Source: Microvirga roseola
GTDB lineage: Bacteria > Pseudomonadota > Alphaproteobacteria > Rhizobiales > Beijerinckiaceae
Reading direction: 5' to 3'
Assembly (NCBI RefSeq): GCF_020866965.1
Contig: NZ_JAJATX010000046.1
Location: 334-33,523 of the forward strand
DNA: 33,190 nucleotides
Position numbers and translations under genes: made by a program. Shown one piece after another: positions 27,927 through 33,190 of this stretch (position 1 is the first letter of the stretch; each line of letters starts with the position of its first letter). The notes below the pieces were generated by a model. It worked only from the letters and a program-made list of their open reading frames with translations. It searched no databases and was not told the DNA's origin.

Positions 27927-28166
27927 TTAGGCTTGGGTCTGGTCGACGAGCACCCAGGTCTTGAGTTTGGAGAACGGCTTGGTCTCTTCGATGAAGACCG
28001 TGTCGCCCACCTTGGCAGTGTTGTTCTCGTCATGAGCGTGGTAGTTCTTCGTCTTACGCACGGTCTTCTTCATGACTGGGTGCGTGAAACGGCGCTCCAC
28101 CTTCACGACGACCGTCTTGTCCTGCTTGTCGCTGACAACGACGCCCTGCAAAACGCGCTTTGGCAT
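27927..28166 (-). CDS. rpsQ: 30S ribosomal protein S17
   Basis: A 79-residue primary-binding protein of the 30S body. [29 protein letters not shown] and the central [30 protein letters not shown] are the standard OB-fold motifs. It follows rpmC after 12 bases and is the last gene of the S10 section. Confidence 0.98.
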   Translation of the reverse strand: MPKRVLQGVVVSDKQDKTVVVKVERRFTHPVMKKTVRKTKNYHAHDENNTAKVGDTVFIEETKPFSKLKTWVLVDQTQA

Positions 28167-28178
28167 CTTGATATCCTC

Positions 28179-28385
28179 TTAAGCCTTCGCCGACTTCTGG
28201 CGCTGCAGCGTCTTGACGCGGGCGATGTCCTTGCGGACCTCGCGAACGCGTCCCGTGTTCTCGAGCTGGCCCGTGGCACGCTGGAACCGGAGGTTGAACT
28301 GCTCCTTCTTGAGGTTGAGCAATTCGTCCGACAGCTGGTCCGCAGTCAGGGACTTGAGATTGGAGGTTCTCTCTTTCGACTTCAT
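28179..28385 (-). CDS. rpmC: 50S ribosomal protein L29
   Basis: A 68-residue helical protein at the tunnel exit, part of the docking site for trigger factor and [51 protein letters not shown] is typical. The ATG at 28385 is preferred, since it follows GGAGGGA; an ATG seven codons upstream overlaps rplP. Confidence 0.97.
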   Translation of the reverse strand: MKSKERTSNLKSLTADQLSDELLNLKKEQFNLRFQRATGQLENTGRVREVRKDIARVKTLQRQKSAKA

Positions 28386-28395
28386 GATTCCCTCC

Positions 28396-28809
28396 TTACT
28401 CCGCAATGCGCTGGATGAAGCGCGTCTTGATCGGGAGCTTGGCAGCGCCGAGACGGAGCGCCTCGCGGGCGATATCCTCCGGCACGCCGTCGATCTCGAA
28501 CATGATGCGGCCAGGCTTCACACGGGCAGCCCAATATTCGGGAGCGCCCTTGCCCTTACCCATACGGACTTCGGTCGGCTTCGTCGAAACCGGCACGTCC
28601 GGGAAGATGCGGATCCACACCCGGCCCGCGCGCTTCATGGCGCGGGTGATGGCGCGGCGTGCCGCCTCGATCTGACGAGCGTTGATGCGCTCGGGCTCCA
28701 TCGCCTTCAGGCCGAACTGGCCGAAGTTGAGGTCCGTACCACCCTTCGCGGTGCCGGAGATCCGGCCCTTGAACTGCTTACGGAACTTGGTTTTCTTCGG
28801 TTGCAACAT
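28396..28809 (-). CDS. rplP: 50S ribosomal protein L16
   Basis: A 137-residue protein near the A- and P-site tRNA elbows. [24 protein letters not shown] at the N-terminus, [20 protein letters not shown] (51-70) and [25 protein letters not shown] (82-106) are hallmarks; Arg82 is in the position that is hydroxylated in E. coli L16. It follows rpsC after 24 bases. Confidence 0.98.
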   Translation of the reverse strand: MLQPKKTKFRKQFKGRISGTAKGGTDLNFGQFGLKAMEPERINARQIEAARRAITRAMKRAGRVWIRIFPDVPVSTKPTEVRMGKGKGAPEYWAARVKPGRIMFEIDGVPEDIAREALRLGAAKLPIKTRFIQRIAE

Positions 28810-28833
28810 GGCAAACCTCTCCTGACCTCTCCG

Positions 28834-29538
28834 TTACGCCGCCTGCTCGCGGCGGCCACCGGAGCGGCCTCCCTCGTCGTTCATCCGCTTGTCCTGGGCC
28901 ATCGGATCGTGCTCAAGAATTTCGCCCTTGAAGATCCAAACCTTGATGCCGCAGGTGCCGTAGGTCGTGAAGGCCGTGGACGTGCCGTAATCGACATCCG
29001 CACGCAGCGTGTGCAGCGGAACGCGGCCCTCGCGGTACCATTCCAGGCGGGCGATTTCGGCGCCACCAAGACGACCGGAGCAGTTGATGCGGATGCCCTC
29101 GGCGCCAAGACGCATCGCCGACTGAACGGCGCGCTTCATGGCGCGGCGGAAGGCCACGCGGCGCTCGAGCTGCTGGGCGATCGAGTCGGCGACGAGCGTC
29201 GCATCGATCTCCGGCTTGCGGACCTCGACGATGTTGATCGACACGTCGGCGTCGGTCATCTTCGAGACGAGCTTGCGCAGCTTCTCGATATCGGCGCCCT
29301 TCTTGCCGATCACCACGCCCGGACGACCCGAGTGAATGGTGACGCGGCACTTCTTGTGCGGGCGTTCGATCACGATCTTCGAAACGGCGGCCTGCTTCAG
29401 CTGCTTCATGAGAGCTTCGCGGATCGCCATGTCCTCATGCATCAGCTTGGCGTACTCGCCCTTGCCGGCGAACCAGCGCGAGTCCCAGGTCCGGTTGATG
29501 CCGAGCCGAAGACCGATCGGGTTAACTTTCTGACCCAT
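28834..29538 (-). CDS. rpsC: 30S ribosomal protein S3
   Basis: A 234-residue protein at the mRNA entry site with helicase function. [23 protein letters not shown] begins the protein; the KH domain has [16 protein letters not shown] (68-83); the C-domain has [17 protein letters not shown] and [16 protein letters not shown]. The start ATG at 29538 is preceded by AAGGAGAACCAG, an optimal Shine-Dalgarno. The C-terminal [12 protein letters not shown] is a basic tail. Confidence 0.98.
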   Translation of the reverse strand: MGQKVNPIGLRLGINRTWDSRWFAGKGEYAKLMHEDMAIREALMKQLKQAAVSKIVIERPHKKCRVTIHSGRPGVVIGKKGADIEKLRKLVSKMTDADVSINIVEVRKPEIDATLVADSIAQQLERRVAFRRAMKRAVQSAMRLGAEGIRINCSGRLGGAEIARLEWYREGRVPLHTLRADVDYGTSTAFTTYGTCGIKVWIFKGEILEHDPMAQDKRMNDEGGRSGGRREQAA

Positions 29539-29549
29539 CTGGTTCTCCT

Positions 29550-29930
29550 TTATGCCTGTTCGGCAACTTCCCGAACCACGATCGTGAGGTTCGAGAACGG
29601 CTTCATGATACGGGCGCCCCGGCCACGGGCCCGGGCGTGGAAGCGCTTCATGACGAGCGCCTTGCCGACGAAAGCCTGGCTGACGACGAGATCGTCCACA
29701 TCGAGGTTGTGGTTGTTCTCGGCGTTGGCAATCGCGCTCTCGAGGCACTTCTTCACGTCACGCGCGATGCGCTTGCGGGAGAACTCGAGATCGGCGAGCG
29801 CCGTGGAAACCTTCTTGCCGCGGATAAGGGCCGCAACAAGATTGAGCTTCTGAGGGCTGACGCGCAGCATGCGAGCGACGGCTTGAGCCTCGTTGTCGCT
29901 CAATGCGCGAGGAGTCGCGGCCTTACCCAT
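29550..29930 (-). CDS. rplV: 50S ribosomal protein L22
   Basis: A 126-residue protein lining the exit tunnel; its beta-hairpin is a site of macrolide resistance. [54 protein letters not shown] and the C-terminal [20 protein letters not shown] are hallmarks. Only one base separates it from rpsS. Confidence 0.98.
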   Translation of the reverse strand: MGKAATPRALSDNEAQAVARMLRVSPQKLNLVAALIRGKKVSTALADLEFSRKRIARDVKKCLESAIANAENNHNLDVDDLVVSQAFVGKALVMKRFHARARGRGARIMKPFSNLTIVVREVAEQA

Positions 29931-29931
29931 C

Positions 29932-30210
29932 TTACTTCCTCTTCGCCTTCTTGTCCGCCGCGTGGCCGTGGAACGTGCGGGTCGGCGAGAACTCGCCGAA
30001 CTTGTGACCCACCATTTCCTCGCTCACGGAGACGGGAATATGCTTCTGACCGTTGTAGACCCCGAAAGTGAGGCCCACGAACTGCGGGAGGATCGTGGAG
30101 CGGCGGCTCCAGATCTTGATGACCTCGTTGCGGCCCGCGGAACGGGCAGCCTCGGCCTTCTTGAGGAGGTAGCCGTCGACGAACGGACCCTTCCAAAGCG
30201 AACGTGCCAT
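29932..30210 (-). CDS. rpsS: 30S ribosomal protein S19
   Basis: A 92-residue protein of the 30S head. [19 protein letters not shown], then [52 protein letters not shown] are diagnostic. It follows rplB after 15 bases. Confidence 0.98.
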   Translation of the reverse strand: MARSLWKGPFVDGYLLKKAEAARSAGRNEVIKIWSRRSTILPQFVGLTFGVYNGQKHIPVSVSEEMVGHKFGEFSPTRTFHGHAADKKAKRK

Positions 30211-30225
30211 GACGTGCCTCTATCC

Positions 30226-31062
30226 TTACTTCTTCCGCGCGTGGCGGCTCGACACGATGAACTTGTCGGTCCGCTTGTTCGAACGGGTTTTCTTGCCCTT
30301 GGTCGGAACACCCCACGGGGACACCGGATGGCGTCCGCCCGAGGTGCGGCCCTCACCACCACCGTGCGGGTGGTCGATCGGGTTCATGGAGACGCCGCGG
30401 TTATGCGGGCGCTTGCCGAGCCAGCGGTTACGGCCTGCCTTACCGATCGACGTGTTCATGTGATCGGGGTTGGACACGGCGCCGACGCTGGCGAAGCACT
30501 GGCCGAGAACCATGCGCTGCTCGCCCGAGTTCAGGCGGATCGTCACATAGCCCTGGTCACGACCCACGATCTGAGCGTAGGTGCCGGCGGAGCGGGCGAG
30601 AGCGCCGCCCTTGCCGACCTTCAGCTCGACATTGTGGATGATCGTTCCCACCGGCATGTTGCCGATCGGCATCGCATTGCCCGGCTTGATGTCGACCTGC
30701 TCGCCAGCTGCAACCTGATCGCCGACAGCCAGACGCTGCGGGGCCAGGATGTAGGACTGCTCGCTGTCGGCGTAGCGGATCAGCGCGATGAAGGCGGTGC
30801 GGTTCGGATCGTACTCGATCCGCTCCACGGTCGCCGCATCGCCCAGACGGGCGCGACGCTTGAAGTCGACCAGGCGCAGGGTCCGCTTGTGTCCGCCGCC
30901 ACGGAAGCGGACGGTCACGCGACCCAGATTGTTACGGCCGCCGGAGGAGCTCTTGCCCTCCGTCAGCTTCTTGACCGGCTTGCCCTTGTAGAGCTCGCTG
31001 CGGTCGACGATCACCAGCTGGCGCAGGCCGGGGGTGATTGGTTTGAAAGTCTTCAAAGCCAT
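30226..31062 (-). CDS. rplB: 50S ribosomal protein L2
   Basis: A 278-residue primary 23S rRNA-binding protein needed for peptidyl transferase activity and subunit joining. [26 protein letters not shown] starts the protein, [19 protein letters not shown] is the RNA-binding region (about 42-60), and [26 protein letters not shown] near residue 224 onward carries the essential histidine. It follows rplW after 20 bases. Confidence 0.99.
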   Translation of the reverse strand: MALKTFKPITPGLRQLVIVDRSELYKGKPVKKLTEGKSSSGGRNNLGRVTVRFRGGGHKRTLRLVDFKRRARLGDAATVERIEYDPNRTAFIALIRYADSEQSYILAPQRLAVGDQVAAGEQVDIKPGNAMPIGNMPVGTIIHNVELKVGKGGALARSAGTYAQIVGRDQGYVTIRLNSGEQRMVLGQCFASVGAVSNPDHMNTSIGKAGRNRWLGKRPHNRGVSMNPIDHPHGGGEGRTSGGRHPVSPWGVPTKGKKTRSNKRTDKFIVSSRHARKK

Positions 31063-31082
31063 CGGATCACTCTCTCAACCGA

Positions 31083-31379
31083 TCAGAGGCCCGTCGTGAC
31101 ATCGATGGTCTGGCCCTCTTCGAGGGTCACAACCGCCTTCTTCACGTCCGACCGCTGGCCGCGGGTGCCGCGGAACAACTTCACTTTGCCCTTGGTGACG
31201 AGCGTGTTGACGCTCTTCACCTTGACATCGAACAGCTTCTCAACCGCTTCCTTGATCTGCGGCTTCGTCGCGTCCGGCCGAACCTTGAAGACGACCTTGT
31301 TCTGCTCGGACAGGGTCGTGGCCTTCTCGGTGATAACCGGGCTCACGATCACATCGTAGTGGCGCGGGTCCAGGCTCAT
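31083..31379 (-). CDS. rplW: 50S ribosomal protein L23
   Basis: A 98-residue protein of the tunnel exit that binds trigger factor and [56 protein letters not shown] is typical. Its ATG overlaps the rplD stop by four bases (ATGA), so translation is coupled to rplD. Confidence 0.98.
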   Translation of the reverse strand: MSLDPRHYDVIVSPVITEKATTLSEQNKVVFKVRPDATKPQIKEAVEKLFDVKVKSVNTLVTKGKVKLFRGTRGQRSDVKKAVVTLEEGQTIDVTTGL

Positions 31380-31996
31380 TTGAAGCGCGCCTCCAGCGCA
31401 TCGACAGCCGCCTTCGTGAGAACGAGCTTCTCGCGACGGAGAATGTCATAGACGTTGATGCCCTGCACCGGCAGGACGTCGATGTTCGGGATGTTGCGCG
31501 CAGCCCGCTGGAAGTTCGTCTCGATCTCAGCGCCGCCGATGATGAGGGCGTTGCCGAGGCCGAGCTTGCCGAACCGCTCCACGAGAGCCTTCGTCTTGGG
31601 CTCGGAGAGCTTCACGTCGTCGACGACGATGAGCGAAGCGTCCTTGGCCTTGGACGAGAGCGCATGCTTCAGGGCGAGAGCGCGGACCTTCTTGGGCAGG
31701 TCGTGCGCATGGCTGCGGACCTGCGGACCGAAGGCACGACCGCCGCCCCGGAACTGGGGAGCGCTCGCGGCGCCGTGGCGGGCGCTGCCAGTGCCCTTCT
31801 GCTTATAGACCTTCTTGGTCGTACGATCGATTTCCGACCGGTTCTTCACGGCGTGCGTGCCGGCCTGGCGCTTGGCAAGCTGCCAGCGGACGCAGCGGGC
31901 GAGCAGGTCGGCGCGCGGATCGAGACCGAAAATGGTCTCGTTCAGGTCGACCGATCCGGCCTTGGCGCCGTCGAGCGTGGTGATATCAAGCTTCAT
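31376..31996 (-). CDS. rplD: 50S ribosomal protein L4
   Basis: A 206-residue protein whose loop reaches the exit tunnel; in E. coli it also represses the S10 operon. [13 protein letters not shown] starts the protein; [31 protein letters not shown] (about 62-92) is the tunnel loop. The start is the ATG at 31996, which shares one base with the rplC stop (TGATG); a GTG one codon earlier is possible. The end overlaps rplW. Confidence 0.98.
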   Translation of the reverse strand: MKLDITTLDGAKAGSVDLNETIFGLDPRADLLARCVRWQLAKRQAGTHAVKNRSEIDRTTKKVYKQKGTGSARHGAASAPQFRGGGRAFGPQVRSHAHDLPKKVRALALKHALSSKAKDASLIVVDDVKLSEPKTKALVERFGKLGLGNALIIGGAEIETNFQRAARNIPNIDVLPVQGINVYDILRREKLVLTKAAVDALEARFK

Positions 31997-32724
31997 CACG
32001 CATTCTCCTTTTGAGCCTGCTCAGCCTGGGCGGCCGGCGCAGCGCCATTCGCCGTACGGAACGCGCCGGGCATCGGCACTTCCTGGGGCAGCTTGCGCTT
32101 CACCGCGTCGCGAACGAAGATCCAGCCGCCGGCCACGCCGGGAACGGCGCCCTCGACGAGGATCAGACCGCGCTCGACGTCGGTCGAAACCACGCGCAGA
32201 TTCTGCGTCGTGACCCGCTCGACACCCAGGTGACCTGGCATCTTCTTGTTCTTGAACGTCTTGCCCGGATCCTGGCGGCCACCGGTCGAACCGATCGAGC
32301 GGTGCGAGACCGACACGCCGTGCGAGGCGCGCAGACCGCCGAAGTTCCAGCGCTTCATACCGCCCGCGAAGCCCTTACCCGTCGTGATGCCCGTGACGTC
32401 CACGAACTGACCAGCAACGAAGTGATCGGCGGTGATCTCGGCGCCGACCGGGATGACAGCATCCTCGGAGACGCGGAATTCCGCGAGCTTGCGCTTCGGC
32501 TCGACCTGCGCAACGGCGAACCGTCCGCGCTCGGCCTTCGAAACGTTCTTCACCTTGGCCTTGCCGACGCCGACCTGCAGCGCGGTGTAGCCGTTCTTTT
32601 CCTTGGTCCGGTGGGCGACGACCTGGCAGCTGTCGACCTTCAGAACCGTGACCGGGACATGCTCGCCGGCATCCGTGAAGATGCGGGTCATCCCGACTTT
32701 CTGTGCAATAACGCCTGAGCGCAT
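31996..32724 (-). CDS. rplC: 50S ribosomal protein L3
   Basis: A 242-residue protein near the peptidyl transferase centre. [15 protein letters not shown] starts the protein and [28 protein letters not shown] carries the glutamine that is methylated by PrmB in other bacteria. The C-terminal 20 residues ([18 protein letters not shown]) are an Ala/Gln-rich tail beyond the E. coli protein (209 residues). It follows rpsJ after 47 bases. Confidence 0.98.
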   Translation of the reverse strand: MRSGVIAQKVGMTRIFTDAGEHVPVTVLKVDSCQVVAHRTKEKNGYTALQVGVGKAKVKNVSKAERGRFAVAQVEPKRKLAEFRVSEDAVIPVGAEITADHFVAGQFVDVTGITTGKGFAGGMKRWNFGGLRASHGVSVSHRSIGSTGGRQDPGKTFKNKKMPGHLGVERVTTQNLRVVSTDVERGLILVEGAVPGVAGGWIFVRDAVKRKLPQEVPMPGAFRTANGAAPAAQAEQAQKENA

Positions 32725-32771
32725 CTGCGTATCCTCTCGGCGTGTCTACCGAAGGCTCCAAGCCCGAAGGC

Positions 32772-33080
32772 TCAGAGCTTGATTTCCACGTCCACGCCCG
32801 CAGCGAGGTCGAGCTTCATCAGCGCATCGACCGTCTGGGGAGTGGGGTCCACGATATCGAGAACACGCTTGTGAGTGCGCATCTCGAACTGCTCACGCGA
32901 CTTCTTGTCGATGTGCGGTGAGCGAAGAACCGTAAAGCGCTCGATGCGCGTCGGCAGCGGGATGGGCCCGCGAACCTGAGCGCCGGTCCGCTTCGCGGTC
33001 GACACGATTTCCCGTGTCGATGCGTCGAGGATCCTATGGTCGAACGCCTTAAGGCGAATACGAATATTTTGACCGTTCAT
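32772..33080 (-). CDS. rpsJ: 30S ribosomal protein S10
   Basis: A 102-residue protein of the 30S head, also the NusE factor of transcription antitermination. [44 protein letters not shown] is diagnostic, as is [28 protein letters not shown]. Its ribosome binding site is GGGGCAA, weaker than those of its neighbours. It begins the S10 section, 66 bases after tuf. Confidence 0.99.
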   Translation of the reverse strand: MNGQNIRIRLKAFDHRILDASTREIVSTAKRTGAQVRGPIPLPTRIERFTVLRSPHIDKKSREQFEMRTHKRVLDIVDPTPQTVDALMKLDLAAGVDVEIKL

Positions 33081-33106
33081 GGGTTGCCCCGTTCAAAAGA
33101 AGAAGC

Positions 33107-33126
33107 GGCCGAGCCGAAACCCGGCC
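33107..33126 (-). terminator. weak hairpin after tuf
   Basis: On the minus strand GGCCG (33126-33122) pairs with CGGCC (33111-33107), extendable by a G-U and a G-C pair, followed by GCTTCTTCTTTTG. It lies between the tuf stop and the rpsJ start. It could partly terminate tuf transcription or attenuate the S10 section. Confidence 0.35.
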
Positions 33127-33146
33127 ACTGTCTTCTGATCCTCAAA

Positions 33147-33190
33147 TTAATCCATCACGGCGGCGACGACGCCGGCGCCGACGGTGCGGC
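33147..33190 (-). CDS. tuf: elongation factor Tu, C-terminal end (partial)
   Basis: The window edge cuts this gene: only the last 13 or so codons and the TAA stop (33147-33149) are inside. They read RTVGAGVVAAVMD, which matches the C-terminus of EF-Tu (usual ending RTVGAGVV followed by a few variable residues). EF-Tu carries aminoacyl-tRNA to the ribosome, and tuf directly before rpsJ is the standard order in this class. Confidence 0.88.
   Translation of the reverse strand, partial: RTVGAGVVAAVMD

Noticed and set aside
28213..31359. Long plus-strand frames of 546 and 488 codons opposite the ribosomal protein genes
   Set aside because: Same cause: codon bias of highly expressed genes keeps the opposite strand free of stops. 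No start signals and no protein-like motifs.

Overview
The window is chromosomal DNA from a high-GC alphaproteobacterium. It is most likely from the order Hyphomicrobiales (Rhizobiales), and the Methylobacterium/Microvirga neighbourhood is my best guess. The reasons are the gene order tuf-S10-spc-alpha with adk directly after secY and no rpsD before rpoA, the RpoA N-terminus that starts at [16 protein letters not shown], a mitochondrial-type ATP12 chaperone gene, a short (193-residue) adenylate kinase, and dispersed palindromic intergenic repeats of the kind common in this order. The species assignment is inference from memory of these families.

Right half (18.65-33.19 kb, all minus strand): the complete ribosomal protein supercluster, read from right to left. 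It runs from the 3' end of tuf through rpsJ-rplC-rplD-rplW-rplB-rpsS-rplV-rpsC-rplP-rpmC-rpsQ, rplN-rplX-rplE-rpsN-rpsH-rplF-rplR-rpsE-rpmD-rplO-secY-adk, and rpsM-rpsK-rpoA-rplQ. Most spacers are a few bases long or genes overlap. The two largest spacers (rpsQ-rplN and adk-rpsM) fall exactly where the E. coli S10, spc and alpha operons are separated. Several spacers hold strong stem-loops, including a terminator-like one between rpsM and rpsK. A rho-independent terminator closes the cluster after rplQ.

Middle (8.95-18.57 kb, minus strand): a Do-type periplasmic protease, a GNAT acetyltransferase and RarA, joined by two ATGA overlaps. Then follow an exported repeat-type protein, the fluoride channel CrcB, an RluC-type pseudouridine synthase, a HAD phosphatase and ATP12. 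Between the rluC-type gene and the HAD gene sit three accessory genes: a CaCA-type cation exchanger with a near-perfect EcfG (general stress sigma factor) promoter, a second GNAT enzyme and a small protein with a C-terminal membrane segment.

Left half (0-8.9 kb): three plus-strand small genes plus rpsU (S21, TTG start, with its Shine-Dalgarno inside a hairpin), and a small putative lipoprotein. On the minus strand are the two subunits of propionyl-CoA carboxylase, pccB and pccA. These are separated by a PLP enzyme resembling the Cds1 L-cysteine desulfhydrase group, translationally coupled to pccB, and by an uncharacterised 137-residue protein. At the left end are a gamma-glutamylcyclotransferase-like protein and acylphosphatase, with palindromic repeats around them.

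No tRNA, rRNA, CRISPR, insertion sequence or phage gene was recognised. Most of the window is conserved housekeeping DNA. The unusual material is in the small intergenic RNA structures, the insertion between the rluC-type and HAD genes, and the enzyme placed between pccB and pccA.
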